Origin: Bromus sterilis
Taxonomy: Eukaryota > Streptophyta > Magnoliopsida > Poales > Poaceae
Direction: 5' to 3'
DNA length: 64,000 nt
Assembly (NCBI GenBank): GCA_950022295.1
Contig: OX465597.1
Location: 382,571,016-382,635,015, forward strand
Positions 30,300-41,710 of the stretch are shown in pieces. The position numbers and the translations under genes were made by a program. The first letter of the stretch is position 1, and every line of letters starts with the position of its first letter. The notes beneath the pieces are model-generated. The model was not told where the DNA came from, did not search any database, and was given only the letters and a program-made list of their open reading frames with translations.

Positions 30300-33060
30300 A
30301 GTACGCCCCCTCTAAAATCAGTACGTGGAAACCAAAAGTATTTCCCATCTGCGATAATTCGGTTCCATACCGAAATCACCACCATAGCATACATCAATGG
30401 CCCTTCACATAAAATTTGGGATCTATGTGAGGAATAACTGTATTTCCGTCATCTTTAAATACCTTAAGCCCCTATCAGGGGGAGTTATTCATGGATCGTA
30501 TGCTCAATGAGGAATATTTCCAGGCATTAGGGGGAGATATTTAAGTACCAAAAAGAATGCCAGGAAATCACTTGGAATGTTCAACACATTTCCACCTCAA
30601 ATCCACGTACTCGAAGATCTAAACCCATTGTTTAGAAGATTTGCAACACATTGCAAATAACCTGCCAATCTCATTTACCGACTATAATGGTGTCACACAA
30701 TCCTATAATCCTACGAAAATGCGCCCAAAAGAGTGGAGGTACCAACAAAAACCACTCAACTACTCATTCAAAACAAGAAGGGTAGAAGTACGGCCACAAC
30801 ATATAAGGATTCAGCTTTTCGCAAGCAACAAAGGATATTGAGGCCTATGATTCGGTAAATGCAAGTCAACTTCACGTTGATAGACACCCAATGGGTAGTA
30901 TACACACAATGAGAGGGAAACCTCCATAACCCAGCTCAATAGTGCACACAATGACTGGGACATCGGAAACCTAGACTCAACCGTATTGGGAAACACGAAG
31001 AGTCATCAAGGGTAACAAGATTTCACCAAAATTTTATACATTCTGGAGAATCATATAAATGAAAGCCTACAATTGTCGACATAAATTTCTCATGATTGCA
31101 AACAACCTTTACAATGATCCGGATCCAAAGACCATGACCATGGCAGAGTTTAAATAATACTCGCTCGGACTGGACTCAAACAAAGGATGCAATCCAAGAA
31201 GAAATAGCCTCGCTCAATAAAAGGAAGGTATTCACAAAAGTAATACCTACACTAGTTTAAATGTGGTGAATATCAAGGCTTGTAGCATAAGGGTTCACGC
31301 AGATACCCAAATCGATTCTCCATACACAAGTGAAACCAATTTCCGATAACTTATCTCAATGGCAGTACAAATCATCTATTTATGCAGTTGATAGATGTAG
31401 TGAACACATATATTAATGTGTCACTTGATTCAGACATATACGTTTCTCATGGGAATCCTAATTCTGAATCCAAAATGAAAATGCAACATGTTTTGTGTAA
31501 ACTCAATAAGTCACTACATGACTTACAATAGTCGAAATAAATTTGGTACAATCGACTTAGTGAGTTCCTTATGCAAAAGGGTACTCCAATAATGATGATT
31601 TCCCATGCGTGTTCATCAACAAATCCTAATTAGGATTCCACTATCAGTGCATGTTAATGATTATAACATCATTGACAACACACACGATATTGATGAAGAA
31701 CGTAATCATCCATAGACGGAATTTGAGATGAAGGATGCAAGTAAAAGAAAACTTTGCTTCAGCTATAATTCGAGCCCCTTCACTCATATATTATGATACA
31801 CCATGTTGTCTATATCCAGAATATATTGGACATAAATAAATCTTATCCATCTATAACTTTCATGACTGTTCAATCTCTAGACGTAGAAAAATATCCATTT
31901 TAAACCATGAGAAGATGGAAATAAGATATTGGAACCCAAGCTTCCATACTCTAGTGCCACTAGATCCACCAAACACAATTGGTTTGGACTCGTGAATATC
32001 TTTGATATCTCCAAGGCACAAAACACATTGGCCTAGTTTTTCAATTAAATATGGACATCAATATCATCGGATACATCGATCAGATCCCCACTATGTCAGA
32101 TCATAGACACACATCGTTTACTCACTTGATGTGATAACCATCCTATGGAAGTCTTTGAAATAGACATTAGTGGCTACATCAACCAATCATTCTGAAATAC
32201 ATGACCTCATATTAATATATGTTGCTTTACAGAATGATAAACCACATACAATATTCATGTGAAATTGGTTCTATTGAATCACCAATTATTATCTATAATG
32301 ATAATAATACTTGTGTTGCTTAGATGCAAATGGGTTATATAAGAAGCAATATCACTAAGCATATTGCCCCAAATTACAAGGATCAGGGGGACTCTCTTCC
32401 TGAAATTTAACCTATACAAACATTATATTATACTCCTTTTTCCTTTATGAGTTTACTCTCAAGGTTCTCATCAAGGTTTTTAATGAGGTAATATCAACAC
32501 AAGAATATATGTTATACCTCCTATTTTTCCCCACCGGGGTTTTTAATGGATGTATATAAGGCATATTAATTGTCCTCTAAACTTACTAATTGAGTTTTGT
32601 CCTTTCAAGGTTTTCTCATATAAGTTATCAAAGAGTCAATTACCATCATATGTCATATCATTTTCTCCTTATATTTTTCCCACTGGATTTTAAAGGAGTT
32701 TTCAATGACATATCAGATCAGACTCTTTTTCCTTATGAGATTTCTCCCGAAGTCTCTCATATAAGGTTTTAATGAGGTGATATATGCAATACTTTCAACA
32801 TTCCCCAATAGGGATTTTAAATGAAAGTATATCAAGCATACATATTGTTCTCCAAACTCATCAACGAGTTTTTCTCCTTCTTCAAAGGTTTTTCTCATAT
32901 GAGTTATCAAGGAGACAATAATCATTATATGTTGCATCATTTTCTCCTTATTTTTCTCACTGGGTTTAAAGGAGTTTTAGCAACATATCTGCACTATTCT
33001 CCTCATATTTTTCCCACAGGGTTTTTGGAGGAGTTATACAAGATAATATACGCTTGTGAT
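30300..33060 (+). mobile_element. Decayed Ty1/copia retrotransposon, internal region
   Basis: Translated pieces recall the central and 3' part of Copia pol: GGELFMDRML and QALGG near 30,480-30,530, then QHIANNLP...FTDYNGVTQSYNP near 30,640-30,710. RT-derived scraps follow over 31,100-31,900, and an RNase H end with NITKHIAPNYKD is near 32,350. From 32,430 the sequence has the repetitive GGTTTTTAATGAGG / TTTTTCCCACAGGGTTTTT tail that follows pol in many Triticeae Copia elements. Every frame is full of stops and indels, so it is long dead. Gag, integrase and LTRs are not found in place. Confidence 0.7.
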
Positions 33061-33904
33061 CAAAAACAATATTTTTAAGATCTGTTTTGCTAACTAGCAT
33101 GTACATGAGTTTTAATTATGTCACATGCATGTTCATATCCGTTGGATTTTTGTGATGTTTTTTTTTCGTGCGCGCTGATCTGACCTACCGAATCGTTTTT
33201 CTCGCCCGTGAGTCCACGGAGTCGAATACCTAGACGTGCGCTCCAGAATTTGTGCTCAGGTACGCGCTTGATCTGGAAGCTTGTTTTGTGTTGCATGACC
33301 CACATGGAAAGAATGGTTTTTTTCATCATGGATTTGATGCGCCGGGAGACTGGTCAATGCTTTTGTTCGCTACTTTATTTTTGTTTTTCTTTGATTTTAG
33401 ATGCGTTAATGAATTGAAGGAGAAAATAATTTAGCAAAATATAGATTTGCTTGTATCATTTTGTTTATGTCTATATATACATATTAGATTAGTGCAGCGA
33501 TGTTTGTTCATGTATGTGTCTATATAACCAGAGGTTTTTTATACTTTGTTTTGATATGTCTGTATAGTGCAGATCAAAATATTCAGAATTTTTTCCATAG
33601 TTTTTATTTTTCCTATGTTTTATCGGTATTTTTTGGTTTTCCTACTATTTTTCATTTCCATTTTGTGATATTTTTTCAATTTGATAAATATTTTTGAACA
33701 ATTTTCCTATATCACATCTAGATAAGATTTTGATGTCTAATTTAAGCTTAAAAATGTATGGTCCTTTTTGCTTTTTTTTACGGTTTGATTGCAAGCGTTT
33801 GTTTGTCCTCTCGTGATGTCTTTTTTCATGTGTTCGATACGGGTTGTTGTAGTTTTTCGGGCCTGCTTCACTTGTATGTTGGGACATGCCTTATTTTAGT
33901 GCAA
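33061..33904. other. Unassigned T-rich spacer
   Basis: No supported feature. The sequence becomes T-rich towards the tandem array. Confidence 0.3.
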
Positions 33905-34302
33905 GCCACCTATTGACTAGCAACTGATATTTGTGATAATTTTCCACGACACACATTTGCAAGTCGCCCAGTGACTCGCAACTGAGTTTTTTTTTTCTTT
34001 TAAACTTTTTTGGAAGTCACCATGGTACACCCAGTTGCAACTAACCTCTCGATATGCAACTGAGATCCCCCCTTCCCGACCCAGTTGCAAGTTGGCTATC
34101 AACTCTCAAATGATATTTTTGAAAGTCACCCATGACACACCCGGTTGCAACTCACCCTTCGATACCCAACTGAGATTTTATTTCTCCAACTCAATTGCAA
34201 ATCGCCTATCGACTTGCAACTGGGTATTTTGAAAGTCACCCATGACACACCCAGTTGCAACTCACCCCTCCATACGCAACCGATATTTTTCCCCGCAACT
34301 CA
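33905..34302 (+). repeat. Diverged leading edge of the CAGTTGCAA tandem array
   Basis: Irregular, degenerate monomers with the palindromic pair CAGTTGCAA...GCAACTG separated by CACCC- and GACAC-containing spacers. They appear to be an older or differently evolved part of the array. Confidence 0.7.
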
Positions 34303-36085
34303 GTTGCAAGTTCACCAATGAGTCGCAATTGGGTTTGACTTTTTTTTTCAGTTGCAAGTCCATCAACGAGTCGCAACTAGGTTCGACATTTTTTCAGTTG
34401 CATGTCCACCAACGAGTCGCTACTGGGTTCGACTATTTTTTTCCTCAGTTGCATGTCCACCAACGAGGCGCAACTGGGTTAGACTTTTGTTTTGAGTTAC
34501 ATGTCCACCAACGAGTCGCAACTGGATCCAACTTTTTTTTCTCAGTTGCAAGTTCACCAATGAGTCGCAACTGGGTCTGATTTTTTTTCCTCGGTTGCAA
34601 GTCCATCAAGGAGTCGCGACTGGGTTCGACTATTTTTTTTTCTCAGTTGCAAGTCCACCAACGAGTCGTAATTGGGTCCCTTTTTTTCAGTTGCATGTCC
34701 ATCAACGAGCCGCAACTGGGTCCAACTTTTTTTCTTCTTAGTTGCAAGTTCACCAATGAGTCAAAATTGGGTTTGACTTTGTTTTATCAGTTGCAAGTCC
34801 ATCAACGAGTCGCAACTAGGTTCGAGATTTTTTCAGTTGCATGTCCACCAATGAGTCGCAACTGGGTTCGACTATTTTGTTCTCAGTTGCAAGTCCACCA
34901 ACGAGGCGCAACTGGGTTTGACTTTTTTTTGAGTTACATGTCCACCAACGAGTCACAACTGGATCCAAGTTTTTTTCTCAGTTGCAAGTTCAACAATGAG
35001 TCGCAACTGGGTCTGAATTCTTCTCCTCGGTTGCAAGTCCATCAAGGAGTCTCAACTGGGTTCGACTATTTTTTTTCTCAGTTGCAATTCCACCAACGAG
35101 TTGCAACTGGGTTCATTTTTTTCAGTTGCATGTCCACCAACGAGCCGCAATTGGGTCCAACTTTTTTCTTCTTCTTAGTTGCAAGTTCACCAATGAGTCG
35201 CAATTGGGTTTGACTTTTTTTTATCAGTTGCAAGTCCATCAACGAGTCGCAACTAGGTTCATGATTTTTTCAGTTGCATTTCCACCAACGAGTCGCAACT
35301 GGGTTCGACTATTTTTTTCTCAGTTGCAAGTCCACCAACGAGGCGCAACTGGGTTTGACTTTTTTTTGAGTTACATGTCCACCAACGAGTCGCAACTGGA
35401 TCCAACTTTTTTTCTCAGTTGCAAGTTCAACAATGAGTCGCAACTGAGTTTGATTTTTTTCCTCAGTTGCAAGTCTATCAACGAGTCACAACTGGGTTTG
35501 ACTATTTTTTTCTCAGTTGCAAGTCCACCAATGAGGCACAATTGGATCCGTTTTTTTTTCAGTTGCATATCCACCAACGAGCCGCAACTGGGTCCAACTT
35601 TTCTTCTTCTTAGTTGCAAGTTCACCAATGAGTCGCAATTGGGTTTGACTTTTTTTTTCTCAGTTGCAAGTCCATCAACGAGTCGCAACTAGGTTCGAGA
35701 TTTTTTCAGTTGCATGTCCACCAACGAGTCGCAACTGGGTTCGACTATTTTTTTCTCAGTTGCAAGTCCACCAACGAGGCGCAACTGGGTTTGACTTTTT
35801 TTTGAGTTACATGTCCACCAACGAGTTGCAACTGGATCCAACTTTTTTTCTCAGTTGCAAGTTCAACAATGAGTCGCAACTGAGCTTGATTTTTGTTTTT
35901 AGTTGCAAGTCTATCAACGAGTCACAACTGGGTTTGACTATTTTTTTCTCAGTTGCAAGTCCACCAATGAGTCGCAACTGAGCTTGATTTTTGTTTCTCA
36001 GTTGCAAGTCTATCAACGAGTCACAACTGGGTTTGACTATTTTTTTCTCAGTTGCAAGTCCACCAATGAGTTACAATTGGGTCCA
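34303..36085 (+). repeat. Tandem array of about 48-bp monomers in a 436-bp higher-order repeat
   Basis: Monomers follow the plan CAGTTGCAAGTCCACCAA-CGAGTCGCAACTG plus a T-rich spacer; the ends of each monomer are inverted complements. A distinctive TTCACCAATGAGTC monomer recurs at 34,303, 34,741, 35,178 and 35,613, giving periods of 438, 437 and 435 bp, about nine monomers each. Long frames of up to 188 codons on both strands arise only from the repeat and are not genes. Confidence 0.9.
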
Positions 36086-36748
36086 TTTTTTTATTTTTTT
36101 ATTTTTGTATATATATTTAATATTTTTCATGCATGTTTAAATTTATAAAAACAAGATCAATATTTTTTGATCAACATTTATTAAATAGATGATCAACATT
36201 TTTTAATACAAATTGTATAATTCTTCTATATACTTTATAAATATGTGATTGATATTTTCTTCATATATGGTTTAACAGTTTTTAATATATGATTAGAAAT
36301 TTTAATACATTATAAAAAATAATTCCATACACAATTATTTAATTTTAATACCTGATCAACATTGTTTCATAAATAATTGCATAAGTTTTATACATTTTTC
36401 TTATATATGATAAACAAATTTCATACACTTTTAATTTTCTTCAAAATTATTGATTAAGATTGATTAAATAACATAATGAATTGTTTCATAGATAACGTAA
36501 TTTATGTATACATGTAATTTTTTTAAATATATTTATCGATATTATTGTAAAATACGAACAAATAAAATGTGAAAAAAAAACAAGAAAACGATGCTGTGGC
36601 CTTCCGCACACTTGGGCTGGCCCATTACACTAAAAAGTTGGGCGAACGATAGTTCATGGGCTGGTTACCGGGCTGATTTTTTGCTGTGCGACAAACAAAT
36701 AAAAAACTGGACAAACAAGTAGTTAAAACTAGTTTTATGAGGCTAATT
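36086..36748. other. AT-rich spacer
   Basis: Strongly A+T-rich sequence with recurring GATCAACATTTT-type words, followed by a short G+C-richer segment at 36,590-36,700. No gene or complete element is seen. Confidence 0.4.
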
Positions 36749-37070
36749 TGTGATAATATCATAGTACATGTGACATAACTATGTCACATTACGTGAGCCT
36801 TAGACAGACCCTTTTAAGATTATATAAGAAATACAAGACATACGAGAAGCAGCTTTGTACAAAAAGGAGCGTTAAGAATCAATCGGCACATTCATTAGGA
36901 TTAGCACATGTGATTATTAGAGTCCAAAGCGTCGTACGGACGCCTTCTCATGCCGAACACACACCTTTGTAACAGGCGCCTCAAACTGAGACGTCAATCC
37001 TTGTATATAAAGGCTTTGCCCAATAATGAATAGAATCACAAGTTGAGATCATTCAGTTTTACTTCTAACA
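36749..37070 (+). mobile_element. Copia-type LTR fragment or solo LTR with TATA box
   Basis: The 3' half is typical of plant Copia LTRs: TATATAA at 37,004-37,010, GCCCAATAATGAATAGAATC, then ATTCAGTTTTACTTCTAACA at the end. No PBS follows at 37,071, and I find no matching 5-bp target duplication, so the 5' limit is approximate. A perfect TGTGACATA/TATGTCACA palindrome lies at 36,769-36,788. Confidence 0.55.
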
Positions 37071-37686
37071 ATCCCCTCCCAGCCTCCCCTCGCGCGTCAG
37101 ATCCCCTCCACCCGGGCTCCACCTCGCCGCCGGCAGGCTGGGATCCACCTCGCGACGCCCACGGCGGGATCCTCTCGGGCCGCCCACACCGAGATCAGCC
37201 TCGCGCCTCCGGCAGCCCCGACAACCTGGCGCCGTTAACCTCGCGTCGGCCGCCCGTTGCCTCGACCACCTCGCGGCCGTCACCTCGCGCCGGCCGCCCG
37301 CTGCCCCGACCACCTCGCGGATCTGGCCCAGGCGAGGCTCCCGTCGTCCCCCACGGAGGATCCGCCCCCAGATCGAGCCGGCCGGTCAAAGCGCCGCCGC
37401 CAGGCTTCATCTTCCGCGAGATCCACTGCCCTTGGCGTCAACGACCGTGCACGCCGCCATGCTTCCATCTTCATCTCCCTTGTGTCCAGCAGCAGCTCGA
37501 TCTGACCTCTCTCCTTTCCCGTCGCTGATGCATGGGAGCAGGAGAGGACGGGTGCAGTTCACCCGCGTCCGGGCCAGCCAAGGGAGGACCGACGCCGCCG
37601 TCGTCAGTCACACAGGACTCATCCCGACGCCGGCCGCCTAGACTTCTCCCTACCCCACCGACGCACCGGATGCAGCCCAAAAAGGT
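37071..37686 (+). other. GC-rich exon-like block of unknown origin
   Basis: Sharply GC-rich and Pro/Arg/Ser-biased in all frames. It ends at CCCAAAAAG followed by GTGAGC (37,685), a good splice donor. It begins right after the Copia LTR end. The 161-codon frame at 37,043-37,528 has low-complexity content and I recognise no domain, so coding status is doubtful; it may be a captured 5' exon. Confidence 0.35.
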
Positions 37687-37844
37687 GAGCTACTATGCTG
37701 GCGATTCTCTGGCAATCGGTTTTGAGATGGGTTGATCCATCCATTGCAGTGCAGCTAACGCCCCTCTCTAGTTCAGAGTACTCTGTAGTTTAGTTTAGCT
37801 TTTTTACACAAGAATCTAACAATGGTTTCTTCATCCAGTATGCA

Positions 37845-38125
37845 CGTACGTGCAGGTCATCTCTCAACAAGAATCTGTACAAGCCGACCTTCGCAGGCTT
37901 CGTTGACACTTAGATTTTCAAGGGCAACATATCTTTGAAAAGCCTGGTATGATATAGTTAGGCTTCCTCAGCTCGTATAGTACAATATACGCATGTATCA
38001 TTCGTCACTGATTTCCCCGTATTTTTTCTGTCTAGATTGATCGGTCCGTCGTGGAGAGCTTTGGGGCAGGAGGCAGGACGCAGGACATGCATCCTCTCTT
38101 GGGTGTATCCCTCCCACGCTCGCTG
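37845..38125 (+). pseudogene. GH32 (acid invertase / fructosyltransferase-type) gene fragment
   Basis: Two exon pieces of a glycoside hydrolase family 32 gene, C-terminal beta-sandwich region. Piece one (to 37,946) reads SSLNKNLYKPTFAGFVDT, stop, then GNISLKSL. An 89-bp intron (37,947-38,035; GTATGA...CTAG) follows. Piece two reads IDRSVVESFGAGGR and, after a frame change near 38,075, TCILSWVYPS. The intron sits just before the IDxSVVESFG block. The in-frame TAG, a frame change at a small AGGAC duplication, and absence of the catalytic N-terminal domain show it is dead. Vacuolar invertases and grass fructosyltransferases share this segment, so the exact parent is uncertain. Confidence 0.75.
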
Positions 38126-40155
38126 GTTTGGGAGGTGAAGAAGTCCGATCTACGGTTCCTAAGGCAGCCTAGATGCCTCTTGGCTAAAAATCTGCTTTTG
38201 TCTTGTTGAATTTTTCTCTAATTTTTGCAGTTCAGAGCACTGAGCACTATAGTTCATTCCTTCTTTTTTGCCGTTTAGATTTTGTTATTTTAGCATGATA
38301 GCATAAAAACAAGGGAAAAACATAAATTTTGTCATTCATCTTGGATAGAGAAACAAGCAAAACAACACAAAACTGTTGCAGTTCTTTTGCCTCGTCGATG
38401 TAGTTTTTTTAATAATTTCTCTATATATTTGTTGGTTAAGTTCAAAATATATAATGTGGTTTATAGTATAGTGGTGACTGGTTCACTTTGTTAGAAAAAA
38501 TCAAAAGAATAAATTTTGCGGTTCATCTCAGACCAGGTTAGTCGATAAATCTGCAAACAGTTTTGGGGGTTTCTGGAGATAATAATGTGATGTTTATGTC
38601 AACAAAATGGAGCATCTTCATGGTCTAACTTGAGTCATTGCAGTTTAAGAAAGATTTTCAAACACAATCCTTTTGCTGAGTGTACGACTTCCACTATCCA
38701 ACCATTCACTAGATAAAGGGTAGGCATGATCCCCTTTTCAGGTCCGATGTATTTTGCTTTCAATTTGGTGCGGCCTCTAGCTATGCTATATATCTAGGCT
38801 TTTTAAATTTGTGGTTGATGAACTAGCTAATAGAAAGATGACCATGCTAGCACTCTAGATCTGGCAGTATAAGAAATAACGCACTGTTTTCTTATCTATT
38901 TCCTGTTTTAATTCAGTTGTCCTTTTTTTAGAGATATTGTGGTTTACTTTATATAAAATCGAAGAGGACTCTTTCCTTATTAAAAAACATCCTTAATTTG
39001 ATGTGGCATACTTAATTGTAGCTTGAACAAGAGTCTTCTACAGGGTTTAAGTAATGCCCAAGGGATATTAATTTAAATGCACAAAGAGGATTGTTCGCAC
39101 TTTTGAGATTTGTTTCTTAACTTGGTATAAAAGATTTTGTAGCTTTTACCCCCTATTTGTGCCCGGGTAGGAGTGAAACAGCTAACCAGTCGTTCATTCA
39201 TCTACCTACAAAAAAGCTATCTAGTTTGGTAGTAGCACTGTGGCTCTAAAACTTGCAAAGAACATGTACAAAAAATGATGTTTTTCTTCTGGAAGGGCAT
39301 CTCCCTATTCGTACATCCCCGTATTATGATTAAGAAAAAATATTTATTTTGTGGTGCATTTTGGAGATGTTGGTCAAGAAGGATTTTTTGCTCCTTTTTC
39401 TGCATAAATTTTTTTGTGCTTGTTAAAAAACGTATCTTATGATGGAATCTGCTTGCTATATGAAACTCTGAACATTTTGCTACATATAGTACATGGATGT
39501 GTTATTCTTCATTGACGGTGAGCAGTGCATGTTGCTCTTGTTGCAGGTTAGTTGGATCATCGGTGCAGTAAGCAGGCATGTGAGAGGATGACGAGTTGGG
39601 ATTTCAGTTTCGAGTATGACGCTGCAGTGCGGATAAGCGCATCACGCATTTTACTTGGTGATAGCACGGTTTGCAGCGGCCCATGTAGTTCTCCAGCTGG
39701 CCCATGTAGTTCTCCAGCGGAAAATAGGGCGTTGATCTGGTGCAGTACGGTTTGCAGCGGGGTTCTGTTTTGCAGTGAACTGCAGCATTGCAGTGCTGCT
39801 CGCCAATAAAAAATAAATTTTATTTATAATTATTGAAGAAACCCTGTGCGGTTTGTTTGTATGAACTTTTGTATAATTATTGAGGTAGAGCAATGCGGTT
39901 CATTTCTATGAAGCAATGTGGTTTCATTGGTAAAAAAACCCAGCGATGAAGCCTTTCTTATAAAACAAAAGGTTTTTTTAAAATAAAGTTCATTTTCCCG
40001 TGTGAACTAGAACATGGAGCAGTGCGGTTGTTCGTCTATTAAAATTTACTGGATGCAGTTTGATGTATACATATGTTACAAAAAAATATTTAATAGACAA
40101 AAAGCGATGCAGTTTTTTGTGTGTTGTGGTTCACTTGCCCTAGTTTCTACGGTAC
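38126..40155. other. Unassigned, intron-like and transposon-like spacer
   Basis: T-rich, intron-like sequence to about 39,545, a possible acceptor (TTGCAG, 39,540-39,545), then sequence rich in GCAGTGCGGTT words from 39,640. No gene recognised. Confidence 0.35.
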
Positions 40156-40277
40156 ACTTTTATTGAGAAAAAGTTGGAGAAAAAAATATAAAAAGAATCA
40201 TTTAGTTCTTCACTTCACTTTTATTGAGAAAAAGTTGAAGAAAAAAATATAAAAGGAATCATTTAGTTCTTCACTTC
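40156..40277 (+). repeat. Tandem duplication, two 61-bp units
   Basis: ACTTTTATTGAGAAAAAGTT begins units at 40,156 and 40,217 with only a few differences between them. Confidence 0.85.
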
Positions 40278-40437
40278 CTGTAGTATTGTATCACTGTTGT
40301 TCATAAAATTTTTGAAAAAAAATGCACTTCACTCGCTTCGTTTTTGCGGTGCACGCTCGTTGATACAAAATTATGTTAAAAGTTTAAAAAATAAGTGCAG
40401 TTCTCTCTGTCGATAAATGCAACCGGTCTTTGAAGGA

Positions 40438-40680
40438 TGCAGTTCGCTTCCCCGATTTCGGATCCGCGAAAAACACGTGCAATTCTGTTTGGCGATAATG
40501 CAGTGCGCCTGCACAGTGGGATGCGGTGCGGTTCCTCGGCGAATGCAGTTCACTTGATCGATTTCGGGTCCACGAAGAACACGTGCGCTCTGTTTGGCGA
40601 TAATGCAGTGCGCTTGACTATCGGATGCAAACCAATGTAGTTCACTCGCCGATTTTTTGTTCCGCGAAAAAAAGTAAGTC
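40438..40680 (+). repeat. Degenerate tandem repeat, about 105 bp
   Basis: Units start GCAGTTCGCTTCCCCGATTT (40,438) and GCAGTTCACTTGATCGATTT (40,543) and share CACGTGC, CTGTTTGGCGATAATGCAGT. A third partial unit starts near 40,637. Confidence 0.7.
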
Positions 40681-40732
40681 CGCATTTTAGTAAAATCGAC
40701 GCTACTTTTAAACCGTAAGGAATTAGAGGATG

Positions 40733-41300
40733 TGTTTTACATACAAATGGAGCGCCTCGACGATAGCTATCCAATGGTGTATCAATTGCATCAATCGGAC
40801 GAACGAATCAAACGAATTTACGCAAAAAATCCCGCTGGCCAAAAGAGGGCAGCAACACCGTTTTTCAAATTACTTCAAAACCGTATGGAATATGGAAAAA
40901 TGTTCAACATATGGATTAATCTACTACTCATACGAATCCAACGGTGTATCATACGCATCGATCGGACAAACGGTTAAAAAGTTCTACTCTCTACAAGATC
41001 CGAAAACGAAAAACAAAGTTGCTGCGTTTTTTTGCGGCTAGATTTCTCTCAAATCCGTAGCGAATTACACAAAGTGTTCTACATATGGATGGAGCGCCTG
41101 ATCGATATCTTTCCAACGGTATATCATTTGCATAATTCCGATGAACGGTTTAAGAGAAATCGCGAAAAAACTGCAGCTGTGAAAGTGGGCCGCCGCACCA
41201 TTTTCGAAAGTGTTCAACATACGGAAGATGCTCTTTTTCCATACGAATCCAACAGTATATTATACGCTCAATTCCGACAAACGGTCAAAAAGTTGAAGCA
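40733..41300 (+). repeat. Four diverged tandem units, about 136-174 bp
   Basis: Units start at TGTTYWACATA words at 40,733, 40,901, 41,075 and 41,211. They share TATGGATNGAGCGCCT, CCAACGGTGTATCAT and TCGGACAAACGG blocks. Frames here follow the repeat and are not supported as genes. Confidence 0.65.
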
Positions 41301-41382
41301 AAAACGATGCATGCTGTTCTGTTTTACCCGAACTGCAGTGCTCCAAATTCATCAGTGCGGTTCTCTTTGCGGAAATACTGCA

Positions 41383-41710
41383 GTTCGGAATGTTGTCATA
41401 ATAGTTATTCTGACATCGATAACATCGATATCCAAATGCTCGTGATTTTGAGAGAAAGACCCATGACATAAAAATAATATTTTATCAATTAAATAATTAA
41501 TTCATAGCTAGTCGTTTCCCTGAATATATATATATATATATATCGATGTCAAAATCATGAGCATTCAGATATCGATGTCATCGATGTCAGAATAACTATT
41601 ATGACAACATTCCGAACTGCAGTATTCAGAGAAACGACTAGCTATGAATTAATTATTTAATTGATAAAATATTATTTTTATGTCATGGGTCTTTCTCTCA
41701 AAATCACGAG
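41383..41710. repeat. Inverted repeat around an (AT)n centre
   Basis: The left arm (about 41,383-41,528) and right arm (about 41,545-41,710) share two blocks in inverted orientation. One runs from CTGCAGTTCGGAATGTTG to ATCGATATC; the other contains GAAACGACTAGCTATGAATT to CCATGACATAAAAATA. In the right arm the two blocks are swapped in order, so it is a rearranged foldback rather than a simple hairpin. Confidence 0.7.

Noticed and set aside
33905..36085. CRISPR-like array
   Set aside because: Repeats are contiguous, spacers are T-rich and not unique, and the setting is a plant nuclear genome.
34242..36148. Frames of 105-188 codons on both strands
   Set aside because: They are produced by the tandem array; the peptide repeats simply echo the 48-bp monomer.
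37043..37528. 161-codon Pro/Arg-rich frame
   Set aside because: Composition follows GC content, several competing frames overlap it, and it begins inside the Copia LTR end.
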